Shown here: one piece after another, positions 8,690 to 18,718 of the stretch
Numbering within the stretch: position 1 is the first letter of the stretch
How the letters are laid out: each line of letters begins with the position of its first letter
NCBI GenBank assembly: GCA_022790755.1
Contig: JAAVXR010000073.1
Span: 1 to 64,000 of the forward strand
Direction: 5' to 3'
From: Hespellia sp.
GTDB lineage: Bacteria > Bacillota > Clostridia > Lachnospirales > Lachnospiraceae
DNA length: 64,000 nt
The notes under the pieces: generated by a model
Told to the model about the DNA's origin: nothing
Seen by the model: only the letters and a program-made list of their open reading frames with translations
Database searches by the model: none
Made by a program: the position numbers and the translations under genes

Positions 8690-8804
8690 TGTCAAACCCT
8701 TTCATGACTGACCGTTTCGCTCTTTGCGGCATGATGCTATACAGAAAAACGTAGCCTACTATCCGCTGGAGACATTCTTTCGGTGAAGATATCCCCAATA
8801 AAGT
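8690..8804 (+). pseudogene. internally deleted integrase relic
   Basis: gtcaaaccctttcatg + tgaccgtttcgctctttgcggcatgatg...ctggagacattctttcggtgaagatatccccaataaagt align to separated parts of the 7015-8160 integrase. Confidence 0.8.
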
Positions 8805-8901
8805 GGTTTCGGTTCAAAATATTTATAATTTCATAATAAAAATTCGTTTTCTTTCATATTTTCAACATAGTTTGGACACATTTGCCCTTTATACTAAACG
8901 T

Positions 8902-9039
8902 CAGATAGTTGAACAAACAACTATCTCCCCCTCATAAAATGGCATTCGAAAATTGCTTTGGATGTCGCATTTTACTCTCATTCCTTTAGAATAATAAAAC
9001 AACAACGAAAACCCCCGCAGAAATGTGGGGGTTTTCGTT
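8902..9039 (+). ncRNA. structured C-rich sRNA candidate, copy 1
   Basis: TATACT -10 at 8890; AGATAGTTG/CAACTATCT stem; CCCCCTCA single-stranded motif; TAAAATG/CATTTTA stem; terminator AACGAAAACCCCC/GGGGGTTTTCGTT. Confidence 0.65.
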
Positions 9040-9053
9040 AAAATAATGCTTCT

Positions 9054-10028
9054 TTATCGAACCCGGATCGTATTTCCCGCATAAATCTGATTCGGATTAG
9101 ATATCCCGTTTAACCGCTGCAGGGTAGAAACCGTTGTTCCAAACTGCACAGCAATTTCCGAAAGAGTATCACCTGGCTGAATCGTATAAAACTGTGCCGA
9201 GGACGAATTATTTTCCGGAACCCGGATCGTCTGCCCCGCATAGATCACATTCGGATTGGAAATACTATTCAAAGTGGCCAACGTCTGATAAGTCGTACCA
9301 TAACGCGCTGCAATACCCGAAAGAGTATCGCCTGGCTGAATAACATAGGTAATATAATCTTCATCTGGAGTTGGTTCTGGCTCCGGCGTTGGTTTCCCAT
9401 CCAGATGATTCAGTCCCGCATTGCGGATGATCACCGGATAATTCTCAAAACCAAGATCGAGATCTACGGCACCGGATATCCCCGGAATACTACCGTTGTT
9501 CGAATACTGCCAGATTCCACAAGCGGTCCCATCAAATTGGCTCGTATACCGAGCATACCACAATGCATATTTATCTCTCAAAGAATCTTCCAGATAATTC
9601 GTCAGGAAATTCCGATTTGCATAGAACATTGTATAATAACCAAGCTCCTCCATACGATCACAAAATGCCGATACAATACTTGATGCAAGTGAACGTCCCA
9701 TATTTACACCATTGGATTCTGCATAATCCAGCGTTGCCTGTTCAATATCATAGGCAACCGGATATTCCAATCGAAAGTTTTCTATCGTTTTCGCACAAAA
9801 ATTTGCCTCACGAACCGCCTGCTCTGGATTTAATGCATAACATACCCAATATACGCCTATTGGAATTCCTATACGATTACATTCTTCCGCGTTTTGCCGA
9901 AAAGTCTCATCCACAGAATTATATCCATATCCAGCCCGCACCATAGCGAAACGAATTCCTGACTCTTTTACTAATTCCCAATCTATATTTCCCTGAAATT
10001 TACTGACATCAATACCTTCTACACTCAT
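9054..10028 (-). CDS. GH25 family lysozyme with two C-terminal LysM domains
   Basis: [35 protein letters not shown]; two LysM repeats [24 protein letters not shown] and [24 protein letters not shown]. Confidence 0.92.
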   Translation of the reverse strand: MSVEGIDVSKFQGNIDWELVKESGIRFAMVRAGYGYNSVDETFRQNAEECNRIGIPIGVYWVCYALNPEQAVREANFCAKTIENFRLEYPVAYDIEQATLDYAESNGVNMGRSLASSIVSAFCDRMEELGYYTMFYANRNFLTNYLEDSLRDKYALWYARYTSQFDGTACGIWQYSNNGSIPGISGAVDLDLGFENYPVIIRNAGLNHLDGKPTPEPEPTPDEDYITYVIQPGDTLSGIAARYGTTYQTLATLNSISNPNVIYAGQTIRVPENNSSSAQFYTIQPGDTLSEIAVQFGTTVSTLQRLNGISNPNQIYAGNTIRVR

Positions 10029-10233
10029 ATAAGCTCCTTCTTTGATAAAGTATTCCCAAATGAAACACTTTACCAATTCCTTAACCCATCGCTTTATTAT
10101 ATGCCCGGAAAGTAAACTCGGTGCACATTGATTTCTGGAAGAACAACAGCCAATTTAAGAATTTCATAATATTTTTTCGATTTCTTTCATAAAATCAACA
10201 TATTTTAGACACATTTGCACAGTATACTAAGGT

Positions 10234-10375
10234 CAGATAGTTGATAAACAACTATCTCCCCCCTCATAAAGTAGACGCAATCGGGGGAACCCGGTTGCCA
10301 CACTTTACTCTCATTCCTTTAGATAACTATAAAAACGACGAAAACCCGCAAACCGAAAGGTGAGCGGGTTTTCGC
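10234..10375 (+). ncRNA. structured C-rich sRNA candidate, copy 2
   Basis: Same upstream box and architecture as copy 1: AGATAGTTG/CAACTATCT, CCCCCCTCA, TAAAGT/ACTTTA stem, CGAAAACCCGC/GCGGGTTTTCG terminator. Confidence 0.65.
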
Positions 10376-10392
10376 TGTCTATTTATATTCGA

Positions 10393-11808
10393 CTATAATG
10401 CCAATGGAAGTATCACCTCTACCTGAAACTCCCCATTTTCACTCTGACAAGTACAACTCCCCTCGTGAAGCTGTACCATCTTTTTCACACTCTTGAGTCC
10501 AACTTGATTACTGGAGACTTTCGATAATTCCTGCTTTATCGCATTAGAAAGTTTTATCCGTAGTTTCCTGTCACAAATTTCCAATCCCAGCAATACTGCA
10601 CGCTTTTTATCCCCATATTTCAGAACATTAGAAAACAAATTATTAAATATTCGCTTCAACATACTCTCATCTCCATACAACGTGCCTTCTTTCGGGAAAT
10701 CCGGAACCGTTGTACAAAAACCGGCCAGACGAATAAATTCCAGATTATCCAACAGACATTCATTTACAAAAAGAAGTGGAAGCTCATGAAAAGTCGGCGA
10801 CTCTTCTATCTCATAGACAAGCGCATATTCGAACATCCGATCTGTCAATTCCTTGATATCCTTCGCTTTCCGCAGACAGCGTTCCAGATAATCAACTTCA
10901 ATCGTTTCGTCCTCCTCCAGCTTACGGATATGTTGCTCGGAAGATCTATCCTCCGGGATGTGCTTCGAGTCCTTCTTCGCATGTAATTTCAGAACTTCGA
11001 GATATCCATTCAAAATCGTAAGCGGCGTGCGCAGATCGTGGGATATCGCTGTAATCAAATCTTGATTCGCCTGCCTGGTCTCTGCTTCCTGCTGCATATA
11101 TTCTGACAAGGACAATCGAAGCTGATCCAGTTCCTGTGCAAGATATCCAATTTCGTCCGTCCCCATCGCTGGAACCGGATGTGTCAAATCTCCGGACGCC
11201 ATCAGCGACATTTCCTGATGAATGGCGAGAATCCCCTTCATCCTAGAGTTTATATACCACAGAACGGATGCCAGAAAAAGCCCGATACAAAGTATGGCCG
11301 AACCCACCACATACGGAACTACAAACCTGACTGGATGGTAATCTGTGACATAGAATTGCGCAGATCCATTTCGAAATACTGTCGGATAAAATTCTGTCTT
11401 GTTATCTATTGTATGATACTCGATATAATCCATCGCCAGCCCCTCGATCGAGTTATAACGGTATTCCCAGTTCCATACCTTCGCCGCATGACTGGCGCGA
11501 TAATACCCATCCGGTCCATAAAACCCAATCGCAGTGTATTCGTCACAAAGTGCGAATAGTGGTTCCAACGCCTCTCTTGCCTTCGTATCCTCCTCAGATT
11601 CCGGCAGCTCATATTGATAGGTCTCCCGCTGAATCTGCCTCACGAGCTCTTCACGTTCCCAATGAAACGGTGCGTGAGGCGCGACAAACTCCCAGGCATC
11701 CCAGATATGAATCATGAGAAAAACAAATAAAAGACCGGCAAGAATGCCGGAAACCAAAAGCAAGACAAGAAGCCTTGTACGGATCCTCGATCTTTTCCTC
11801 TTATTCAC
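10393..11808 (-). CDS. sensor histidine kinase (HAMP-HisKA-HATPase)
   Basis: 471 aa, two TM segments, ITAISHDLRTPLTILNGYL H-box, overlaps response regulator. Confidence 0.9.
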   Translation of the reverse strand: MNKRKRSRIRTRLLVLLLVSGILAGLLFVFLMIHIWDAWEFVAPHAPFHWEREELVRQIQRETYQYELPESEEDTKAREALEPLFALCDEYTAIGFYGPDGYYRASHAAKVWNWEYRYNSIEGLAMDYIEYHTIDNKTEFYPTVFRNGSAQFYVTDYHPVRFVVPYVVGSAILCIGLFLASVLWYINSRMKGILAIHQEMSLMASGDLTHPVPAMGTDEIGYLAQELDQLRLSLSEYMQQEAETRQANQDLITAISHDLRTPLTILNGYLEVLKLHAKKDSKHIPEDRSSEQHIRKLEEDETIEVDYLERCLRKAKDIKELTDRMFEYALVYEIEESPTFHELPLLFVNECLLDNLEFIRLAGFCTTVPDFPKEGTLYGDESMLKRIFNNLFSNVLKYGDKKRAVLLGLEICDRKLRIKLSNAIKQELSKVSSNQVGLKSVKKMVQLHEGSCTCQSENGEFQVEVILPLAL

Positions 11809-12523
11809 AGCGATACCCCTTTCCCCATACCGTCTTAATCATAAGCGGCTTCTGCGGATCTTTCTCGATCTTTTTCCGAAGATTTCGAATATGCACCATG
11901 ACCGTATTTGCAGCGCCATAATAATACGCTTCTTTCCAAACCGATTCATAGATATGTTCCGCGGAAAAAATCTGTCTTCGGTGCATTGCAAGCAATATCA
12001 GTACCTCGTACTCTGTGTCTGTAAGTTCCACTGACTTGCCGTCCACCTCCACCGTCGAGGTATCTATATGAATCGTCAGATTCCGAATACGCAGGATATC
12101 GTTATCCGTCCGCGACGACTCTTCCTGCTCTGCAAATGATTTCCCCTGATAGACCCGATACCTCCTGATCAATGCCTTCACACGCCCCACCAACTCACTG
12201 TAGGAAAACGGTTTGGCCAGATAATCATCTCCTCCACTGGAAAAACCCAGCATTTTATCGCCCTCCCCAGTACGCGCACTCAAAAACAATATCGGAGCAT
12301 TCGATCGCTCCCGAATCTTACCGCAAGTCTGGTAGCCGTTCAAATTAGGCATCATAATATCCAGAATCACCAAATCAAAAGCCGAAGATTCCACAGCTTC
12401 CACCGCAGCCACACCATCTTCCGCCTCTGTCACTGTAAACCCCTCCGCACTCAACAGAATCTGTATGATTTCCCGAATTTCAGGATTGTCATCCACGACC
12501 AAAATTTGTGCATTTTGTTCCAT
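11801..12523 (-). CDS. OmpR-family response regulator
   Basis: 240 aa; ILVVDDNPEIREII, VILDIMMPNLNGY, C-terminal winged helix. Confidence 0.93.
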   Translation of the reverse strand: MEQNAQILVVDDNPEIREIIQILLSAEGFTVTEAEDGVAAVEAVESSAFDLVILDIMMPNLNGYQTCGKIRERSNAPILFLSARTGEGDKMLGFSSGGDDYLAKPFSYSELVGRVKALIRRYRVYQGKSFAEQEESSRTDNDILRIRNLTIHIDTSTVEVDGKSVELTDTEYEVLILLAMHRRQIFSAEHIYESVWKEAYYYGAANTVMVHIRNLRKKIEKDPQKPLMIKTVWGKGYRCE

Positions 12524-12741
12524 CTCTCAGCAACTCCTCAATTATTCCTTCTGAAAATATCTTTTCTGGAAATTATAGCATATTCCTTCTTTATATGAAA
12601 AAAACTTAAGAATTCTTCAGATTCTCTTTTCTATTCATAATAATATTTTTAAATTATTTCAAATTTTCTTTTGCTGTAAGTTAAGAAATTTTATGTATAA
12701 AAAATACTAGAACTCGAACGCTAAGAAAAAGGAGGAACCTT

Positions 12742-15327
12742 ATGAACAAATTTTGGATGAAACGACAGCAATGGAAATATCCTCTGATTCTATTTCTTAT
12801 TTTTATATCCGTAATTGGTCTGAGTCTCCCAAAAGGGGCTCTGTATGGTTCTACCACAGACTGGTACTCACAACACGCAGCCCTGGCCGAAACTATCCGA
12901 ACCGCCTGTCTAGAACAAAAGACATTACTTCCGAAATATCTAGATCTCGGAGGCGGCAGCAACGGATTCCTGTTTTCTTACTATGGATATCTGCGGCCAG
13001 ATATTGTACTTGGATGTCTTTTTCCGCAAGTTCCCATGCAGTATTTTGTGATGGGATATATGTTGATCGGATATTTTGTATCCGTACTTCTTTTCTATCG
13101 ACTGCTTCTGGCTGAAAAAATGCCAAATTTTCAGGCATTCCTTGGAAGCGCACTTTTTCTGCTCTCCACTTGTTTTTTCCAGACGCACAGGCAAGTTATG
13201 TTTATCAATTATATGCCATTTCTGATTGCAGCCTTTCTTCTGATAAAAAAGAAAAAATATTGTTGGATTCCCTTGTTGCTAAGTCTGATCTATTGCAATA
13301 GTTTTTATTATGCAATTGCAGTTCTTGCCTCCATTGGCTGGTATTGGTACCGGGAAGAGGGGATTGCATTTTTCAAACATTATATCAAATCAACCCTATT
13401 GTCGATCGGGATGACGGCTGCATTACTCATTCCCACCGGATTGGTAATTTTAGAACATAAACGGTCCGGCACCGGCCCGGAGGGAATTTTTGCCTTCCAT
13501 TGGGATTTTGCTTCCCTTCTGTATTCACCTTATGGAATGGGGCTTACCGCTATATGCCTGTACACGTTGTTTCTTGGCCTAAGTTCCAAACGGTATCGCG
13601 TGGATAGTCTTTTCTATCTGTTCCTCACAGGAAGCGGGCTTGCCGCCTACGTTCTCAACGGCTTTCTCTATGCCAGAAGTAAGATTCTGATCCCGTTTGT
13701 ACCGCTGTTTTTACTGCATTGCGTACGGATTTTCCGAGAATTACAGACCAAGAAACTTACCTGGCGTTTCTGGCCATTTCTGCCACTTCTTGGAGTCTTG
13801 GCGTGTTATCGAAAGTCGGAGCTGTTCCTTGTTCTGATTGCAGATTGTCTCATTATATTTTTTGTTCTCTTGGTAAACAAATATTTTCCGCAACGAAACA
13901 TCGCCTTGCTCATCTTACTAATTCTACCTGCTTGTGCCTTTTTGAAAACGGCAGACACGGAAAAATATGTGAGTCTTGCTCAGGTAGAAGACATTGGAGT
14001 GGAGACATCCTTTCATCGAAATACTGGTCTTGCTCAGGTATATGCGAAAGAATCTTCGCCGATATCGGTCAAAACCTCCAAGTTCAGCCTAGCCCTTCAA
14101 AACGACCTCTATCGTTTCGATAGCATCTACGAACCACTCTCGACCGGCAATCGGGATGCATCCTCTAATCGAAAGAAAAGCACGATGTACTCCTCCATAA
14201 CTGATGAGTCTTATCGGCAAGTCTACTATGATTTACTAATGACGCCGATTCAGATTAACAATCGAATCGCCTTGCTCGCCGCCGACAATCCGTTCCTTTT
14301 GTATTTTATGGGAGTCCGCTATCTGGAAACCTCCTCCGAACACATTCCAGACGGATATCGTATCCTAAAACGGGAAGGAAATCGTGTCATTGCAGAAAAT
14401 GAAAATGTGCTTCCCCTCGCCTAACTTACGAAAAATGCGATCGAGGAAACAGATTTTGAAAAACTAGACGCCTATGCGAAATTAGAGACATTGATGCAGA
14501 CAACCGTAATCGACTCCAAAACCGACGTTCCTGATACTGCGCCCGCTTCTGTTGCAACCCTGCATACACCTGCAAAAAAGGACGCTGCCATAGCGGAAAA
14601 ACATAAATCACAGATTCAAGAATATGAACCACAATTTCAAACCTGTAATCTTCCGGATGGACTCGTGATAGAAAAGTTAGCGCCCGACAGCTATGAAGTC
14701 ACTGCAGACCAGCGCTATCAGTTCACACTGAACTTTACACAGAGTATCACCGACCAAATCCTCCTGCTATCCTTTGAGGTAGAAAGCCTGGATGGAAACC
14801 CTGTGGTTATTGAAATGGACCAAATTCGCAATAAACTTTCCGGGAAAACCGCACCCTATCCCAATGAAAACCATCAGTTTCATTATCAGTTTTCCACAAC
14901 GGATCGCGCGGAGGACTCCGGTCTTCAGATTTCCCTTTCCAAAGGGAAATACCGCATTTCCCGAATCCAATGGCACGTGTGTCCAAAAAATCTATTGCAG
15001 AGCAAAGAAATAACAAAAGTATCCACACTCCCCACCTCCGCAGATGAGATTTTTTCCTGCACAGCTCAAGCAGATACCGATGCGTATTTTATAACCTCTA
15101 TCCCCAGACAACACGGGATGAAACTATGGGTTGACGGCAAAAAAGTTCCCATGTTGACCGTCAACAAAGCATTCTGTGGTGCGATTGTACCAGAAGGACG
15201 ACATGCCATCCGCATCACATTTACCCCACCTGGCCTATATTGGGGATATACGATCAGTCTTCTGTCAGTCCTCGCCTTTCTTTTCAGCATTCGTCGACGC
15301 CTTGCATTTTCACTCGCTCGATGCTAA
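12742..15327 (+). pseudogene. YfhO-family membrane protein interrupted by in-frame TAA (14422-14424)
   Basis: ORF 12742-14424 and ORF 14491-15327 are in the same frame; ...NENVLPLA*LTKNAIEETDFEKLDAYAKLETLMQ... continuous apart from one stop. Confidence 0.8.
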
Positions 15328-15406
15328 AATAAAACCGCTAAACCTACATGCCGCCCAATGGCGGCGAACCTTCATAAATAAATTTGGCTCGACGAGGAGA
15401 GGTAAC

Positions 15407-16207
15407 ATGAAGCAAAGCTCGAAGATGATTGCACGCTTGACACCAATACTTTCTTTATTTATATGTGTACTTTTTATTGTTTGTAGTGTCAGCGGGTTTC
15501 GCTTTTTGAAAAATCCTTTTACAAAGACCAGATCAAGGCCCGCAATCACCACCGCACCGTTTATGCCGATAAAGCAGTCAGAAACGGCCGCCAGATCTGC
15601 ACTCACAGAATGTGTTCCACAAAAGATAGATTTTAAAGCATGGCAAAACGTCAATCCAGACGTTTATGCCTACATCGAAATTCCAGGCACCACGATCTCT
15701 TATCCTGTCTTGCAGAGTTCCACGCAGGAAGAAGATTATTACCTGAATACCACCGTTGAAAAGAAGGCTGGACTGCCGGGTTCCATTTACACCCGCATGA
15801 TAAATGATCGAAATTTCACCGATCCCAACACCATTATTTACGGGCACGACATGGCAGACGGTTCTTATTTCGGAAGCCTGAAAGCTTACGTTGACCGTTC
15901 CTTTTTTGACAGTCACCGAGACATTTATATATATCTGCCAAACTGGCAGTTACATTATCAAGTGATTGCAGAAGTGGTCTATGATGATCGGTATATTCCC
16001 ATGCTCTATGATTTCAAAAGCGCGGATTCTGTAATCCCCTATATGCAGGATCTACAGAATATCCAGGAACCGGAGAATCAGTTTGCAGCGGATATCTCTG
16101 TGACCACCGGCGACAAATTGATTACGCTGTGTACCTGTATCGGAAATAGAGAAAATAATCGTCGATTAATCGTTGCAAAGTTAATGGACAAAAAATTAGC
16201 CAGATGA
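15407..16207 (+). CDS. class B sortase
   Basis: From ATG 15407 with GAGGAGAGG RBS; N-terminal TM, IIYGHDM His, TLCTC active Cys, RRLIVAKL Arg. Confidence 0.9.
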   Translation: MKQSSKMIARLTPILSLFICVLFIVCSVSGFRFLKNPFTKTRSRPAITTAPFMPIKQSETAARSALTECVPQKIDFKAWQNVNPDVYAYIEIPGTTISYPVLQSSTQEEDYYLNTTVEKKAGLPGSIYTRMINDRNFTDPNTIIYGHDMADGSYFGSLKAYVDRSFFDSHRDIYIYLPNWQLHYQVIAEVVYDDRYIPMLYDFKSADSVIPYMQDLQNIQEPENQFAADISVTTGDKLITLCTCIGNRENNRRLIVAKLMDKKLAR

Positions 16208-16243
16208 GACTTGTATCACCCGCAAGTCTCATCTGACTTTTTT
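16203..16243 (+). terminator. Rho-independent terminator
   Basis: AGATGAGACTTG...CAAGTCTCATCT + T-run. Confidence 0.85.
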
Positions 16244-16292
16244 TGTATTTGATCTTCCAAATCTGTCCAAATCTCACTATACCTGTCAATCT

Positions 16293-17228
16293 TCAAGATG
16301 ACATTCTCTCTTCTATCCAATGATACAGGTCCTCATAGACCCTGTCACGATCCGTCTCATTAATCAATTCATGCCGATCTCCCGGGTATAACTGCAAGGT
16401 TACATCCCGCAATCCGGCGCGCTTATATTTCTCAAATACCTTGCGGACACCCTTTCCGAAATCTCCCACCGGATCATCACTTCCTGCCGCCATTAACACC
16501 GGAAGATTCTTGGGAATCATAAAAATCGCTTCTTTTCGTTTGATCTTCTGCATTCCCAGCATCATATTATAATAAGCATTGACCGTAAAAGTAAACGAAC
16601 ACAACGGATCTTTTACATATTCCTCCAGCTTCCGCATATCACTTGTCACCCAGTCTGCGCGGGTTTTCGCTGGTTTAAATTTCTTGTTGTATGCTCCAAT
16701 GGCCATTTTATCCACGAGCTTACTGCGATAATGCCAGCCTCGCAGAAGCGCTAGAAAACGACACAAGCCTCTCCCAAGCCGCAATGTTCCATTCGTGTGA
16801 TCTGCCGTAACCCCAAGCAGAATCACCCCCTGCAGCCCATTTCCATACAGTTGCATATATTGCCGGGACAACGCGGACCCCATACTATGTCCTAACAGAA
16901 AATAGGGCACATCCGAATACTTTTGGGAAGTTCTCTGCCGCAACATATGCATATCACCGATCAGACAGGTATTCCCATACCGATCACTGAAGTAACCATA
17001 TTCCGACTTACTTTGAATGGACTTCCCGTGTCCCAGGTGATCATTTCCTACCACATAAATGCCTTTCTCACACAGGAACTTCGCAAAGTCATCATATCGG
17101 TCGATATACTCTACCATGCCATGGCACAGTTGCACAACCGCTTTTACCTCGCCTTCTGGTTTCCATTCAATTGTATGAATCTCCGTATTTCCATCTTTGG
17201 AGGGATAATAAAATTCATCTTTTTTCAT
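16293..17228 (-). CDS. alpha/beta hydrolase (lysophospholipase/monoacylglycerol lipase-like)
   Basis: VVQLCHGMVEYIDRYDDFAKFL, GHSMGSALSR nucleophile elbow. Confidence 0.88.
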   Translation of the reverse strand: MKKDEFYYPSKDGNTEIHTIEWKPEGEVKAVVQLCHGMVEYIDRYDDFAKFLCEKGIYVVGNDHLGHGKSIQSKSEYGYFSDRYGNTCLIGDMHMLRQRTSQKYSDVPYFLLGHSMGSALSRQYMQLYGNGLQGVILLGVTADHTNGTLRLGRGLCRFLALLRGWHYRSKLVDKMAIGAYNKKFKPAKTRADWVTSDMRKLEEYVKDPLCSFTFTVNAYYNMMLGMQKIKRKEAIFMIPKNLPVLMAAGSDDPVGDFGKGVRKVFEKYKRAGLRDVTLQLYPGDRHELINETDRDRVYEDLYHWIEERMSS

Positions 17229-17244
17229 GACATAACGAGCCTCT

Positions 17245-18615
17245 TCATCTGTCTTCTAATTTCACATATTCCCTATATTCTGCAAGCGGCTTATAAGCCG
17301 GACGAATGATCTTATCGACGTTCTTCAACTCCTCCAGACGGTGCGCGCTCCAACCAACGATACGAGCCGTCGCAAAGATCGGTGTGTAAAGCTGCTGCGG
17401 CAAATTCAGCATGCTATATACCAAACCACTGTAGAAGTCCACGTTTGCATTTACCCCTTTATACATTTTACGCTTCTTTGCAATCACTTCCGGCGCCTTA
17501 CGCTCTACCATCTCATACAGTGCGTATTCCTTTTCGTATCCTTTCTCTTTGGCCAGCCGCTTTACAAACTTTTTGAAAATATCTGCACGCGGATCGGAGA
17601 TAGAATAGATTGCATGACCCATCCCGTAGATCAGCCCCTTCCGATCAAACACCTGCTTATCGAGCAATGCATTCAGGTATCTGCACACCTCGTCTTCGTC
17701 CTCCCAGTCTTTGACTGCCACCTTCATATCCTCGAACATCTGCGTCACCTTAATATTGGCACCGCCGTGCTTTGGTCCTTTCAGAGAAGCCATAGCCGCT
17801 GAAATCGTAGAATATGTATCCGTCCCGGAAGACGTCACCACGTGCGTCGTAAATGTAGAATTATTTCCACCGCCATGGTCCATGTGAAGCACCAGAGCCA
17901 TATCTAGAATCTGCGCCTCCAGCTTCGTATACTTCTGATTCTCCCTGAGCATCATCAAAATGTTTTCTGCGGTAGATTTCTCCGGCGTCGGTGCATATAT
18001 GTACAGATCCTGTCCTTTTCGGTAATTATATGCGTGATAACCATAAACCATCAGCATTGGAAACTGGCTGATCAGATTCAAGCACTGTCGAAGCACATTT
18101 GGAATCGAAGTGTCATCCGCCTTTTCATCATAGGAGTACAGATTCAAAATATATCGTGAAATATTATTCATCATATCTCGACTGGTAGCTTTCATAATGA
18201 CATCGCGCACAAATGTCGGCGGCAGTGAACGCCGTTCTGAGAGCATCTCGTTAAATTCTTTTAGCTGCGCTTCTGTGGGGAGTTCCCCAAACAAGAGTAA
18301 ATATGCCGTCTCCTCAAAGCCCGGATGTTTGGACGCCAAGAATCCCTTCACCAGATCCTTGATATTGTATCCGCGATAGTACAGATTCCCTTCACAAGGA
18401 ACCTCCTTCCCATTCACGACCTTCTTCGCGCAAACATCAGAAATATTGGTGAGTCCCGCAAGCACACCTTTTCCATTCAGATCCCGGAGTCCCCTGTTCA
18501 CTTCGTATTTGATAAATAATTCCTTATCTATCTCATTATTTTTCTCGCAAAGCGCCGCCAGTTCCTGAATCTTTGGCGTATTCTCAAACAAAATTCTTTC
18601 TCTTGATTCTGCCAT
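17245..18615 (-). CDS. citrate synthase
   Basis: 456 aa; YRGYNIKDLV, LDMALVLHMDHGGGNNSTFTTHVVTSSGTDTYS, GLIYGMGHAIYSISDPRA. Confidence 0.92.
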   Translation of the reverse strand: MAESRERILFENTPKIQELAALCEKNNEIDKELFIKYEVNRGLRDLNGKGVLAGLTNISDVCAKKVVNGKEVPCEGNLYYRGYNIKDLVKGFLASKHPGFEETAYLLLFGELPTEAQLKEFNEMLSERRSLPPTFVRDVIMKATSRDMMNNISRYILNLYSYDEKADDTSIPNVLRQCLNLISQFPMLMVYGYHAYNYRKGQDLYIYAPTPEKSTAENILMMLRENQKYTKLEAQILDMALVLHMDHGGGNNSTFTTHVVTSSGTDTYSTISAAMASLKGPKHGGANIKVTQMFEDMKVAVKDWEDEDEVCRYLNALLDKQVFDRKGLIYGMGHAIYSISDPRADIFKKFVKRLAKEKGYEKEYALYEMVERKAPEVIAKKRKMYKGVNANVDFYSGLVYSMLNLPQQLYTPIFATARIVGWSAHRLEELKNVDKIIRPAYKPLAEYREYVKLEDR

Positions 18616-18718
18616 ATATGCTCTCTCTTCCTCACCGTACTTTATTCATTCATTTCAGCCTGATTGTATTATTATACTAAAAAATACTGTTTTATACAAC
18701 TTGTCAAGTATTAAATCT

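Noticed and set aside
8174-8832. Inverted 13-bp TTCAAAATATT match as attachment site
   Set aside because: Low-complexity AT sequence; cannot define att without the left end of the element.
9007-9038. GC hairpin after GH25 as a standalone terminator only
   Set aside because: It can terminate GH25, but the conserved promoter and stems upstream on the other strand, duplicated at 10.2 kb, fit better with it being the 3' end of an sRNA as well.
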